Shown here: positions 46,930 through 58,214 of the stretch, one piece after another
How positions within the stretch are numbered: position 1 is the first letter of the stretch
How the letters are laid out: each line of letters starts with the position of its first letter
Assembly (NCBI RefSeq): GCF_947179515.1
Contig: NC_067483.1
Coordinates: 90,421,835 to 90,485,834 of the forward strand
DNA from: Apodemus sylvaticus
Taxonomy: Eukaryota; Chordata; Mammalia; Rodentia; Muridae
Length of the DNA: 64,000 nucleotides
Direction: 5' to 3'
Translations under genes and position numbers: made by a program
Notes under the pieces: generated by a model
The model's input: only the letters and a program-made list of their open reading frames with translations
The model's database searches: none
Told to the model about the DNA's origin: nothing

Positions 46930-49196
46930 ATCGAACTAATCCCATGCCTCCTATCAGATCACTATGGTGTAAGAGTGGTTTTCAATAGCAACAAAAACAA
47001 CAGAGAGCCCACATACACATGGAGGCTGAATAATACTCTACTCAATGACACCTTGACCAAAGAAGAAATAAAGAAAGAAATCAGAGACTTTTTAGAATTT
47101 AATGAAAATGAAGGCACAACATACCCAAATCTTTGGGACACAATGAAAGCAGTGCTAAGAGGAAAACTCATAGCCCTGAGTGCCTTCAAAAAGAAAATGG
47201 AGAGAGCATACACTAGCAGCTTAACGGCACACCTGAAAGTCCTGGAACAAAAAGAAACCAATTCACCCAGGAGGAGTAGAAGACAGGAAATCATCAAACT
47301 CAGGGCTGAAATCAATCAATTGGAAACAAAGAGAACCATACAAAGAATCAACGAATCCAGGAGCTGGCTCTTTGAGAAAATCAACAAGATAGATAAACCC
47401 TTAGCCAGACTGACCAAAGGGCACAGAGAAAGTATCCAAATTAACAAACTTAGAAATGAAAAGGGAATATAACAACGGAAACTGAGGAAATCCAAAAAAT
47501 CATCAGATCCTACTACAAGAGCCTATACTCAACACAACTGGAGAATCTGGAGGAAATGGACAATTTCCTTGACAGATACCAAATACCAAAATTAAATCAG
47601 GACCAAATAGATCATCTAAACAGTCCCATAACGCCTAAAGAAATAGAAGGAGTCATAGAAAGTCTTCCAACCAAAAAAAGCACAGGACCAGATGGTTTCA
47701 GTGCAGAATTCTATCAGACCTTCAAAGAAGACTTAACACCAATACTCTTCAAACTATTCCACAAAATAGAAACAGAATGAACACTACCCAATTCCTTCTA
47801 CGAAGCCACAATTACGCTGATACCAAAACCACACAAAGATCCAACAAAGAAAGAGAACTTCAGACCAATTTCCCTTATGAACATCGATGCAAAAATACTC
47901 AATAAAATTCTTGCCAACCGAATCCAAGAACACATCAAAACGATCATCCACCATGATCAAGTAGGCTTTATCCCGGGAATGCAGGGTTGGTTCAATATAC
48001 GGAAATCCATCAATGCAATCCACTACATAAACAAACTCAAAGAAAAAAAACCACATGGTCATTTCATTGGATGCTGAAAAAGCATTTGACAAAATTCAGC
48101 ATCCTTTCATGCTTAAAGTCTTGGAAAGAACAGGAATTCAAGGCCCATACCTAAACATAGTAAAAGCAATATACAGCAAACCGGTAGCCAGCATCAAACT
48201 AAATGGAGAGAGACTTGAAGCAATCCCACTAAATTCAGGGACTAGACAGGGCTGCCCCCTTTCTCCTTATCTTTTCAGTATTGTACTTGAGGTACTAGCT
48301 CGGGCAATTCGACAACATAAGGAGGTCAAAGGGATACAAATTGGAAAGGAAGAAGTCAAACTATCATTATTTGCAGATGACATGATAGTCTACCTAAGTG
48401 ACCCAAAAAACTCCACTAGAGAACTCCTACAGCTGATAAACAACTTCAGCAAAGTGGCAGGTTATAAAATCAACACAAGCAAATCAGTGGCCTTCCTATA
48501 CTCAAAGGATAAGCAGGCTGAGAAAGAAATTAGGGAAATGACCCCCTTCACAATAGCCACAAACAGTATAAAGTATCTTGGGGTGACTCTTACCAAACAT
48601 GTGAAAGATCTGTATGACAAGAACTTCAAGACTCTGAAGAAGGAAATGGAAGAAGACCTCAAAAAATGGGAAAACCTCCCATGCTCATGGATCGGTAGAA
48701 TCAATATAGTTAAAATGGCCATTTTGTCAAAAGCAATATACAGATTCAATGCAATACCCATCAAAATCCCAACTCAATTCTTCACAGAGTTAGAAAGAGC
48801 AATTATCAAATTCATCTGGAATAACAAAAAACCCAGGATAGCTAAAACTATTCTCAGCAACAAAAGAAATTCTGGGGGAATCAGTATCCCTGACCTCAAG
48901 CAATACTACAGAGCAATAGTGTTAAAAACTGCATGGTATTGGTACAGTGACAGGCAGGCGGAACAATGGAACAGGATTGAAGATCCAGAAATGAATCCAC
49001 ACACCTATGGCCACTTGATCCTCGACAAAGGGGCTGAAAACATCCAATGGAAAAAAGATAGCCTTTTCAACAATTGGTGCTGGTTCAACTGGAGGTCAGC
49101 ATGCAGAAGAATGCGAATTGATCCATCCTTGTCTACTTGTACTAAGCTCAAATCCAAATGGATCAAGGACCTCCACATAAAGCCAGACACTCTGAA
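46930..49196 (+). pseudogene. L1 ORF2 reverse transcriptase fragment (+ strand, inverted piece)
   Basis: The reading starts near the endonuclease SDH motif (LLSDHYGVRV), runs through KKEIRDFLEFNENEGTTYPN, and holds the reverse transcriptase domain. The FADD catalytic box is intact at 48370-48381 (SLFADDMIVYL), and GTRQGCPLSPYLFSIVLE precedes it. The frame is broken near 47470 (TAA), near 47780 (TGA) and by a shift around 48050-48077. The longest open piece is 48055-49221 (388 codons, the last few in flanking DNA). Non-functional. Confidence 0.92.
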
Positions 49197-49212
49197 CCCC
49201 ATCTATTTTTTT
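49197..49212. repeat. L1 target-site duplication, right copy
   Basis: CCCCATCTATTTTTTT matches 45672-45687 exactly. The first CCCC may be shared with the L1 sequence end CTGAACCC, i.e. microhomology at the junction. Confidence 0.9.
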
Positions 49213-49789
49213 AATGGCTAAAGATTGCAAGTTCAGGGTCAAGGCACCAGCAGATCGCCGGTCTTGTGAGAGACCTGGTGGTGGAGACAAAGGAGCTCTG
49301 CAGTACCTCTTTTAAAAGGGCAGTGATCTCACTTGAACCAATTTGCTTTAAGATACAACCACCTTCCCTAATGCCCATTTCCTGAAACCATCACAAAGGG
49401 ACACCAGGTTCTAGCATACGAATCTGGAGACATTCGTCTAATCTATATAGCAGGATATCTCACAGGACGAAATAACCTCAAGGCCACGAACCCTGAGAGG
49501 CACAGTCAGTTCCCTAACCTGCTGTCTCGCCTCACACCCAGTCTGTCGGTCACACCCGCAGCTACAGCCTCCTGTGTAGCTCTGCAGACATGGCAGTGCC
49601 CTCGGAGGAGCGGCTGCCTCACAGGAGATGGAAGAATGCCCAACAGTAGATGTTAGGATGGGAAGAAACCCAGTGGCCATGGCCAGCTTTGTTTTTAAAA
49701 CAAACACAGACTAATCGGATGGGATGGAGCAGGCCGGAACACAATCTGACCACTTCCGAGTTCGGTGCACCTAATGAAGAAATAGTAGT

Positions 49790-50147
49790 GCCCTAGTTAG
49801 GGACACTTTGCTATGATGAAACACTCTGACTGAAAGCAAGCTGGTTTACACTTCCACATCGTGGTCCATCATTTAAGGAAGCCAGAGCAGGACCCCAGAG
49901 GCAGGAGCTGATGGAGGCAGAGGCCATGGAGGGGTGTTTGCTCCTCATGGCTTACTCAGCCTGCCAGTGGGTGAGTAACTGTGGCACCACCCACGGTTAG
50001 CTAGACTCTCCCTCCATTAACACTAATTTATAAAATGCTCTGCAGGCTTGCCCTCAGCCCGGTCTCAGGGAGGCATTTTTTCAACTGGGGTTCCCTTCTC
50101 TTCGATGACTCTAGCTTGTGTCAAGTTGACATAAACCAGCCAGCACC
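49790..50147 (-). mobile_element. MaLR-like LTR, antisense
   Basis: Reverse-complement counterpart of the element at 10271-10668: it opens CCCTAGTTAGGGACACTTTG, contains AGGGAGGCATTTTTTCAAC and CTTGTGTCAAGTTGACATAA, and ends CCAGCCAGCACC. Confidence 0.6.
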
Positions 50148-50745
50148 ACTAATTTACAGAAGTTTTGTCCTATTGAGATATACATATTTGGGTATGTGTA
50201 CTTGATACAAAAATATGTCTTTGGATGGGGTTACTATCAAAAATTATAATACTGTATTAGGCATTAAAATTTCTTCTGATCGCTGTCATATTCAGGACTC
50301 ACTACCTTTCTCCTAATCATTCTTGTTCATCTACACTAGGTTATTTTTTGTCTCCTATTTCTTTAGTTTGTTTCAGTGATATAAAACAAATCCATCAACA
50401 CCCGTGCTCTTCACAGAGAAAACTCTTCTAGCTCCTGAAACTCCAAGACTTTTACATCACTTATGGGATGAAACCAGATTTCTGCGGGCTCCCAACAACC
50501 GGCCAGCCAGTGCTCTGGTTATGTCTTCTCCAGCCCCTCAGTGACAAAGGAACTAGCATGTTTGTCTTTCCAGGGTACTTTGTGTCTGAGAACACCTTCT
50601 CCCTTTCCCACACTTCTACCCACCCCTCCCGGGCCCTAAGTTCTAATTCCCTCTGGTGCTATCTTCATTTACAGGCATGGAAATCCCACACAGTTAGTCC
50701 TCAAGGAACTGCAGCTCATGTTGCTGAATCAGAGCCTTAAAAACC
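50148..50745. other. Intergenic, unique
   Basis: No gene or repeat was recognised. Confidence 0.45.
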
Positions 50746-50750
50746 ACTGT

Positions 50751-50916
50751 CCAACCGGTGGTGGTGGCACACGCCTTTAGTCCCAGCACTTGGGGGCAGA
50801 GGCAGGTGGATTTCTGAGTTTGAGGCCAGCCTGATCTATAGAGTGAGTTCCAAGACAGCCAGGGAAACCCTGTCTCAGGAGAAAATCAAAAAACAAAAAA
50901 CAAAAAACAAAAAACC
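50751..50916 (+). mobile_element. B1 SINE (Mus type)
   Basis: It opens CCGGTGGTGGTGGCACACGC, has TAGTCCCAGCACTTGGGGG, GATTTCTGAGTTTGAGGCC and ACCCTGTCTCAGGAG, and ends in a (CAAAAAA)n tail. The GATTTCTGAGTT variant is the Mus B1 form. Confidence 0.93.
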
Positions 50917-51960
50917 ACACTGTCTTGCAGCTCAGCTCAGTGCTTCTGAGGTACCCACGTGTCACCTGTGTCAGTAGCTCATTTCATTTTAAATCTCCTG
51001 GTAATTCTCTTCTGTAAGCACCAACATCTGCCCATTCCTTAGCAAAGCCTGCTCTCAATTCAGATGCTAAGGGCAAATGGAAGTAGATCCAGGGTATCTT
51101 GTTAGCAGTGAGTTCTAGATAGAGTGAAGGGTCTCCACAATCACTTTCAGGCTTGTGGGATTCAGGCAGCAGCCATACTCAACAACTGAAGGCACACTAC
51201 GAATGGGTGTGAATTGGAACTAGCCAAAAGAGCAAGAGAGCAAAATGGTCCCTTGTTCTCAGAGACACATTGCCTTCAGAGACCTGTGGCTCTCCCAGCA
51301 TCGATGTCTATAGCACCATGTGTTATGCCCAGATTTTAGGGTCCCCAAAGACCACCAGGGGTCTGAGTCTGTATGCACAAGCAAAGAGCTTCTACTCAAA
51401 GCCCGGGCCCTCAGACTCCTCCACACGGCTGATTCCTGCTGAGAGCCCTGAGCCTCAGTTAGGCAAGGTTTGTATGCTAGTGAGAACAAGGAATAGGAGT
51501 CTCTAGCCTAGCAGTTGCCTTAAGCGTTGAGCAGGGAACTGGGGTCTGCAGCCTGGCAGTTGACTTATGTGGCAAGGAGTATCTTCATGCATAGAGACTG
51601 GTCAGGGATGACTTTAGCCAACTTGAGCAATTTATCTATAACCTCTGTGATTTGGGGGTGCTTTCCTTCTATTCACGGATTGGGTTGGGCCCAGGACAGT
51701 GTCTTCCTGGAATTTTTTGTGGTATTTCTATTAACCAGAGTTCAGGCTGGGGACAAGCAGGCTCACGATGTAAGTCAGCTTACAAATTGAGTTTCTCATG
51801 CTGCCTGTGTTCTTCATCTGCATGAGAGACTGGTACTCAAGAAGCCACCCTAGGTTTCATGTTTAGTGTTGTTGTGTCCATGTGACTGACAAGTTCCTCC
51901 CAGAAGTCCCATCATAAATCATAGTCAGGGCTGTGCAAAGTACTTTAACAAATCCCTGAC
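50917..51960. other. Intergenic, unique
   Basis: No gene was recognised. Confidence 0.45.
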
Positions 51961-51987
51961 TTTGATCCTACAATAATACATACATGG

Positions 51988-52108
51988 AGGAACACAACTG
52001 TAATCTAAACATTTGGGAGGTAGAGACAGGAGGATCCAAAGTTCAAGGCCATTCTCAACTACATACGGGGTTTGCAGCCAGCCCGGTCTTAAAAAAATAA
52101 TAGTAACC
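51988..52108 (+). mobile_element. Old B1 SINE
   Basis: GGAACACAACTGTAATCTAA, AGACAGGAGGATCCAAAGTT and CAGCCAGCCCGGTCTT, then an A-rich end (AAAAAAATAATAG). Confidence 0.75.
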
Positions 52109-52564
52109 GTAGTTGAAAGGGTTGCTGGCCAAAGCTGCCAAGCTAACAATGACACCACTGTCGCAGGACATTTCAACAGCCTAGGGATCAACTCTGAGCT
52201 GCCAAGGGTGAAGACCAGGTTTTTACTACCTACCTGCTGATAGACTCGTGGAGTGTGGGCAGGAGTGGCTGTTTGGAATAAAGCTGATATGGGACAGCAT
52301 AGGTGGCTCTCAATCACAACAGGGACACAGACTTTTTGTTCTACATGAAACCACAGAAAGAGGGAATCTCAATGTGTGGTGGCAGTAAAAGGATCAATCG
52401 TAACTAGTCTTTGATAGGGCAACTGCATTTTATCCTGTGTAAGCCACACCCACCGCGAAGCGGATGCTTTTCTCAGCGCATCCCGGCTTACCAAGCTTTT
52501 GCCAGCCGCTGCGATCAACACTTCACTACTGTAAAATGCTTATGCTCTGATAACACAAGAGGGC

Positions 52565-52700
52565 ATTGTGAATCCTCATCTTACAGCGAGATAAAGGCAC
52601 TGAGGCTGACAGAGATGAAGTGACTTTCCGAAGCGCCATCAGATGAACAGCGCTGCTTGGCTTTGAACCTAGGTCTGTGGCACACCAGAAACATCAACCT
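52565..52700 (-). mobile_element. MIR SINE, antisense
   Basis: The antisense MIR order is clear: AATCCTCATCTTACAGCGAG, then AGATGAAGTGACTTTCCG and GGCTTTGAACCTAGGTCTGT. Confidence 0.75.
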
Positions 52701-53069
52701 GGGCCAGCACTCTTGCCTCCCTTCACTCCTCTCTGGGTGGCGATCTGTCTTCTCATATGTGTCTTTTGGGCCTTCCCACTGGCGAGCCATCCTTAGGAGC
52801 AGAGCAGACATCAGCTTTTAAGAGAAAGGATCCACTAAATGACACTTTGCATTGAAATACTTTATCAATAGATATTTTCATTTGACACATAATAACCACA
52901 CATTTTATGAGGTGCAGGGTGACTCTTTAATATATGGATACAATGTATAGGGTTTGATGGGACAGCTGGCATAGCTGCTGCCTCAGATACAGATTATCTT
53001 TTTGTTTTAAAAGCACAACACCAAAAACATAAGCCAGTTCTTCCAAATTTCTGTGTTACTGTTTTTCAT

Positions 53070-53072
<3 letters not shown>

Positions 53073-53104
<32 letters not shown>
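53073..53104. repeat. (GT)n microsatellite
   Basis: About 16 GT units. Confidence 0.9.
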
Positions 53105-53106
<2 letters not shown>

Positions 53107-53127
53107 CAGAGGTTGATTGGCTATTGT

Positions 53128-53602
53128 AATGGCTATTCCCAGTTGTCAACTTGACCATATCTGGAATTAGAAGGCTCACTTGTGATCCAGATCTTGAGGC
53201 TGGGAGACACAAATTTCTGACCTGGATCTTGGCATGGAGATCTTGAGGCATAATGGCTATGAATCCCAGGAGACTAAGACAGGGAGATCTCTGAGTTCAA
53301 GGTCATCTGGGACAAAACAAGTCCCAGATCCAGGAATGGTGGTACGCACTCTGGGCCACACCTTCTGCTGGAGACATAAGTACATTGGACATCTTCTCCT
53401 GGTTGGGTTTCCTTGCCAGCACATCTGTTGGAATCAACTGGCCTTGTAGGACTGAGCAACTACTAGATCCTTGGACTTCCCACTAACAGCTGACCATTGC
53501 TGGGGGAGTTGAACTTCAGACTGTAAGTTTACACAACAAATTCCCATATTATATAGAGACTATCCATAAGTTCTGTGACTCTAGAGAACCCTGACTAACA
53601 CA
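53128..53602 (+). mobile_element. MaLR-like LTR, sense
   Basis: It opens TTCCCAGTTGTCAACTTGAC and closes GAGAACCCTGACTAACACAG, the end type shared with MaLR LTRs. The internal GGTTGGGTTTCCTTGCCAGC fits the same murine family. Long for an LTR, at about 475 bp. Confidence 0.5.
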
Positions 53603-54170
53603 GCTATCTTCCTCAATTGTTCTCCACCTTATTTTGGGGTAGGTCCCTCACTGGGTGAGCCAGCTCCTAGGTTCCTTTGGTCACCCCTGGCATTGGCTGT
53701 ACTGAGGGGACCATGGCAAACACAAACAGAAAGGGCATGCGCGTTCTGCATGGTGGTGAGGGAGGGAGATTGGCGACGCCAGCAAATGAGCAGGGAGCTG
53801 AGGACTGAGTCCGTAGGTCGCATCTCTCCTTCCTCGGTGATGCATCTGTGGTCTCCCAGGATGATCGATCTGTGGCTCACCAAGATGCTAGTACAAGAAA
53901 AAAAACACCGTGTTTACCACCACAAAGAGAGATGGCAGAGTTGCAGCGGAGTTCAGGGTTCTATTTCCCTTTCCTCCGGGTAACAATTTGCAGTGTTGAC
54001 TGCGTCACAATCAGTGGAATAATGAGTGAATTTGAAGCTCTGTTTAACCCAGAGTGCAGGGTGGTGTGAATTAGGGATCACACCCATGATCAGAAACATG
54101 AAGCTGATTCGTCCTGGGACCCCGGGGTTGACCGAGCGGCTTGCCTGTTGGAGCGCGGAGCAGCCAAGTT
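53603..54170. other. Intergenic, possibly repeat-derived
   Basis: No gene was recognised. Part of 53945-54170 may belong to the LTR-like element described next. Confidence 0.35.
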
Positions 54171-54490
54171 ATTGCACATGCGCTGACTTTATGAGGTCTC
54201 AGCCAGGTTTCTCAGGGATCCCTAAGGCCCCCTTGTCCCATCCTTCCCTGGTCTTGGTCTCCCTTTTTTTCTCCCACGCCTCACCTACTCTTCCAGCCTG
54301 GGCAGTTGTCGAGGTAGAACTGACAGGGTTGGCGCGCTCTGTCTAAAGCCGCTCTTGCTTGGCGCTTTCATATTCCAGCCCCCGCTTCTCTGACGCTTCC
54401 CCTTTTCTCCAAGAAGCACTTTGTCAATAAATCACTTAACATAAGTTCCCATTTCAGCATCTGCTTTACTGAATCTGCCACCCTTGCTGG
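54100..54490 (+). mobile_element. LTR-like sequence with polyadenylation signal
   Basis: A CpG-containing stretch (GACCGAGCGGCTTGCC, GTTGGAGCGCGGAGCAGCC) is followed by a CT-rich block and AATAAA at 54426-54431 in the context TTTGTCAATAAATCAC. The phrase CCCATTTCAGCATCTGCTTT that follows is typical of U5 in mammalian LTRs. Boundaries and family are not determined. Confidence 0.4.
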
Positions 54491-54539
54491 TTTTGTAATG
54501 TTAATTAAAATAAGTGCTTAAAGAACACTCTACCTGGGC

Positions 54540-54712
54540 CCGGAGAGCTTCCTGGGCAGCTGAAAGCACACTGGCTGCTCTTCCAGAAGACAGGGGCTAA
54601 ATTCCCAGCACCCACATCGCAGCTCACAACTGTCTGTAGCTACAGTTCCAGGGGCTCTAACGCCCTCACACAGACATATGTGCAGGTAAATCAATGCACA
54701 TCAACTAAAGAT
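54540..54712 (+). mobile_element. B2/B3-type SINE
   Basis: It has CTGGCTGCTCTTCCAGAAGA, then AATTCCCAGCACCCACATCG and CAGCTCACAACTGTCTGTAG, the B2 body, ending before the GA tract. Confidence 0.8.
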
Positions 54713-54762
<50 letters not shown>

Positions 54763-54902
54763 ATGGAGGGAGGGGGAGGAGGGAGGAGGGAGGAGGGAAA
54801 GGGAAGGAGAGAGGGGGAGGGGGAGGAGGGAGAGGGAAGGAGAGAGGGGGAGGGGGGAGGAGGGAGAGGGAAGGAGAGACGGGGGAGGGGGAGGGGGAGA
54901 GG
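54713..54902. repeat. (GA)n then (GGGA/GGAGGA)n purine tract
   Basis: About 24 GA units are followed by 140 bp of nearly pure purine in GGGAGGAGGG units. Strong polypurine asymmetry. Confidence 0.95.
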
Positions 54903-55032
54903 CAGACCGCTTCACCTCCTCTAATACCTAGTAGAGCTGCACACATCTGCCTTTAGACTCTGGCCATCACTTCAACTGGCCATGGACTGCAAAGTCTCCT
55001 GAGTGTAAATGTGCCTCTTGAAAGAAGCCTAT

Positions 55033-55362
<330 letters not shown>

Positions 55363-55377
55363 AAGCACTACTATTTG

Positions 55378-55680
55378 CAGGCTGAGAAGATGGTTCTCTA
55401 GATAAGAACACTTGCTTCACAAGCACAAGGACCTGGGTTTGAACCCCGGGTACTTGTGTTAAACCTGGGCATGGCTATACATGCCCAGCACTGGGGGAAG
55501 TGAGGCAGGCAGAGACAGCCTAGCCAAGCTGGTAAGCCTCAGGTCCAATGATAGAACCCATCTCAAGGGAATACAGCAGGAGGTTACAGAGCAGGACTTC
55601 TAGATCCTTCTTTGCCTTCTGTATGTGGATGCACACACCTGCACAAACCAGGAACACACAATTACACAAAAAGAAATGGG
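55378..55680 (+). mobile_element. B4-type SINE (tRNA-like head joined to B1-like body)
   Basis: The head has AAGAACACTTGCTTCACAAG and CCTGGGTTTGAACCCCGGGT, followed by a B1-like block GCCCAGCACTGGGGGAAGTG and GGCAGGCAGAGACAGCC, as in the fused rodent SINE families. Confidence 0.65.
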
Positions 55681-56079
55681 ATAAAATGAAACTTATACAG
55701 TAAAGCTAAGGAAAGGAGGGGATGGAAGAGAAAGGGAAAGAGGAGAAGAAAAGAGAGGAAGGAAGAGGAGGAGGAGGAGAGCTTCCCGTGGTTTAACCTA
55801 GCCCTGTAGGACGGACATTCAAGGGAGACAATCACCTCAGAGTGTGTGAGCTAGTGGCAGAACTAAGCCAGGTGCTCTATGGATGTGTTGACCTTTCCTC
55901 CCAAAAGAGAACAAACTGAACTCTTTCTCCATCTTCTTCCTTTTCCACCCTCCTAATGTAAGCCGAGCTCCTTCCGTACACCATCTTCAACTGACCCCTG
56001 GGATGTATGAGTGAAGAGACAAGGCTGAGTCTGAGACTTCTCCAGAGAGTGTGAGTCATTCTGAAGAGTTTCTAGGAAT

Positions 56080-56172
56080 TCAGCCATTATGACTCATACC
56101 TAGAATATCAGTACTCAGAAAGCTTGAGGCAGGAGGATTACATCAGGTTCCAGACCAGGCTGGTCTGGAAAA
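56080..56172 (+). mobile_element. Old B1 fragment
   Basis: TTATGACTCATACCTAGAAT, then CTTGAGGCAGGAGGATTACA and CCAGACCAGGCTGGTCTGG. Confidence 0.65.
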
Positions 56173-56704
56173 ACAAAATGAAGCAAGCAAATAAACAAAG
56201 TTACTGGTTTTTTTTTTTCCAGTCAAGCAAAAATTGAAACAATAATTATTGAAACAATAATTTAAAAACATTGCCTTTACTGCAACAAGGAGACAATGTA
56301 TATAACTCCAAAACCTGAGAATTGAAGTTCTCCTTCTCTGGCAGTGGGACAATAGTGTATACCTTGTGCTGTTTCTTCTTGGTTGTCAATTTGATTGGCT
56401 CAAAGCCCTCCCAGGAGACTGGGAGAGTGCACTTCTAGGTGCCTCTATGTAAAGGCCTTCCTTGAGAGGATTTCTAAAGGAGAACTATGCTAAATGCAGG
56501 TGTCATCAGCCTAGCGGTTGGAGGTGGGGTGGGAAGACAGCCAGCTAGCTAGTGCAGTGTTCTGCTTCCTGTCCCATGATGCTCCAGTAATTCTCCTGAT
56601 ACTCCTCCATTCCCTTTCCACCACGACTTGGCAGTCCCCAACATTATCACTCTCCTCTGTATCTTTTGAGTTGGGATCTCTCACTAAACCTGGAAGCCAC
56701 TGAC

Positions 56705-56890
56705 CAGAGTGAGTGGTTAGCCCGTGAGTTCCAGGGATCTGCCCATCCTCGGCTCTTCTCCTGCCTCAACCTTAGGGTTTCAGACAGGCGTAAGCACATC
56801 TAGCCTCTTTAGATAGGTGCCAGGGATCCACACTCAAGTCCTCACACTCATAGAGCAAGCACTGTACCCAAGGGACCATCTCCCAAGTGG
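56705..56890 (-). mobile_element. B4/B3-type SINE, antisense
   Basis: GTGCCAGGGATCCACACTCA, then CACTCATAGAGCAAGCACTG and CAAGGGACCATCTCCC give the antisense tRNA-like head; the upstream CCTCAACCTTAGGGTTTCAG is B1-like. Confidence 0.6.
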
Positions 56891-56927
56891 TCTTTGCTCA
56901 ACACCTTCTGAGCTGAGTTCTTATCAT

Positions 56928-57055
56928 TTTATTTGCACTGTAGGTTCTTTTGAGAAAATAGCTGGAGTTCAGTTCATTGATTCATAGACCTTCATCTGCA
57001 AGAAGTTACCATCTCAGTTCTACCACAGGAATGAGTCAGGTTTTGAAAAAAACAA
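56928..57055 (+). repeat. Copy 1 of a diverged local duplication
   Basis: GCACTGTAGGTTCTTTTGAG and then TTCATTGATTCATAGACCTT recur at 58222-58330 with about 15-20% differences by eye. It lies just upstream of the promoter-like module at 57.3 kb. Confidence 0.75.
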
Positions 57056-57159
57056 AAAACAAACAAACAAACAAAAAACCAGAATTCAAGTGTGTGAGCT
57101 TATTTTCCCATGCTCCTTAGGGAGTCCCTGATTCAGGGCATAGCAGGAACACCAGGCCA

Positions 57160-57377
57160 CCTCTATGTAAACTCTGGGGGCCCATGCAACTGCAAAAGCA
57201 TCTCCTGTAGGAGGACCTAACTGAGCACTGCCTGAGAGAGCAAGGATTGCTAGTGCAAACGATGCAAGCCGAGATTGGGAGCTGCTGTTTAGAAGGACTG
57301 CTTTCTTGGGACCAATGGGCGCGGGCGGAGGGTACTAAAGGAGCTTGCAGCGGCCTTCAGATGAGCTCGCTGCAGTG
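57160..57377 (+). promoter_or_regulatory. Promoter-like module, copy 1 (CCAAT, GC box, TATA-like)
   Basis: CCAAT at 57312-57316 in GGGACCAATGGG is followed by a GC-rich GGGCGCGGGCGGAGGG and a TATA-like TACTAAAG at 57333-57340, with ATG at 57361. The same order and spacing recur near 63.9 kb. The upstream part carries one copy of a 45-bp unit (AGCATCTCCTGTAGGAGGAC) that is present three times in the other copy. An LTR origin is possible, but no AATAAA follows within 400 bp. Confidence 0.45.
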
Positions 57378-57723
57378 TTTCCCACCTGCTCCCAGAATCT
57401 GTGTCGTTGACACTGTGCCACCTCACCTCCAACCCTCAAGGGCAGGTAGGGTTGGGAGGAGAGCTGTCCAGGGCACAGACAATATCAGGGTTCTAGGGGA
57501 CCCAGAGTATGCTAAGTTCAGGGACAAAGGAGAAGCCTTTCCAGCTGGAATGAAACAAATGACTCAGGATCCACACCCTAAGAAGGATCAGACCCCTGTG
57601 ACTGCACCCCTGCCACCTTCTTACGACCTCCGGATGCCTTATGAAGTCACTAAAAAGCTCGGTCCTGAGGCTGCTGAAGTCCTGCCTTTTATCACACAGG
57701 AGTCTCCAGGTCTCCATTCCTAA
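57361..57723 (+). CDS. Uncharacterised 121-codon open frame after promoter-like module
   Basis: The frame starts ATGAGCTCGCTGCAG (MSSLQCFPPAPRICV), 28 bp after the TATA-like motif, and ends with a stop at 57721-57723. It can also be read from an upstream in-frame ATG at 57247 (158 codons), but that lies before the TATA-like motif. The C-terminal half is rich in Pro, Lys and Glu, with a PPSY motif in LPPSYDLRMPYEV and the stretch VLPFITQESPG. I recognise no family, signal peptide or membrane segment. The second module copy (63973) begins MSLLCCFPP in the same frame, which argues that the start region is shared by descent, though not that it is translated. Could be a decayed exon or chance. Confidence 0.25.
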   Translation: MSSLQCFPPAPRICVVDTVPPHLQPSRAGRVGRRAVQGTDNIRVLGDPEYAKFRDKGEAFPAGMKQMTQDPHPKKDQTPVTAPLPPSYDLRMPYEVTKKLGPEAAEVLPFITQESPGLHS

Positions 57724-58214
57724 GGACACCTGGTCACAGTAATAGTGAGAGGTACGTCTAGCAGGGGACACACCGTGCCCTGCATAGAGCCTTGCATGTA
57801 ACACATGCCCCGTGTCTTATGCTTTCTGCCCTTGAGGTTCTTCTTTAAAAAAAAAAAAAATCCCTTGCATAAGATTGTTGGGGTACAGTCAGGAGGTCAC
57901 TCCATTGCATGCTTTTTCTTGAAGCTCCATGTTCCTCAAAACAGTGCTGGCAAGCAGAAGAAGGAACTTTGAGGAAATCCCCAAAGGTCAGAGACAGAGA
58001 CGTCGTCCGCAACAGACTCTCTGTCCCAGAAGACAAGAATGAAGAAAGCCTCTAACTGAAGCGCCAGGCAATTAAGTAAGCTGACTCTGAGAGACAAATG
58101 AGCTAAGGGCTGCGAGTTCCTTGTCACTGGAACGGGGTTTGGGGGGCAGGGCACAGACCCAGCTGCTGGCTCTGGGCTCTGCTGCAGTATGAATCTGAGC
58201 TAGTTTCTGCCATG
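57724..58214. other. Intergenic, unique
   Basis: This stretch has an A14-type run at 57847-57860. No gene was recognised. Confidence 0.45.

Larger units (their letters stand above)
45688..49196 (-). mobile_element. L1 with inverted 5' segment (twin-priming structure)
   Basis: The insertion is in the minus orientation. Its 3' part (46842 down to 45688) reads L1 ORF2 C-terminus and 3' UTR on the minus strand, ending in an A-rich tail. Its 5' part (46930-49196) is inverted and reads ORF2 from the end of the endonuclease domain through reverse transcriptase on the + strand. The + part stops at DTLNP and the minus part resumes at LIEKKLGKTLED, adjacent positions in ORF2, so little or nothing was lost at the switch point. 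A (TTC)n tract lies at the inner junction. The 5' end is truncated. This fits twin priming during target-primed reverse transcription. Confidence 0.9.
45615..49440 (-). mobile_element. Older MaLR-like repeat split by the L1 insertion
   Basis: Left of the L1 the sequence runs AAAGTCCATTTGGGCTACTG and then AGCAAAATATCGCC. Right of it the same kind of repeat continues with TCAAGGCACCAGCAGATCGC, GGTCTTGTGAGAGACCTGG and CACCTTCCCTAATGCC. This is the antisense order of a MaLR-type LTR, so the L1 landed inside an older element. Confidence 0.5.

Noticed and set aside
48055..49221. 388-codon reverse transcriptase frame as a functional gene or retron
   Set aside because: It is a truncated, inverted piece of L1 ORF2 with upstream frame breaks, within a defined L1 insertion.
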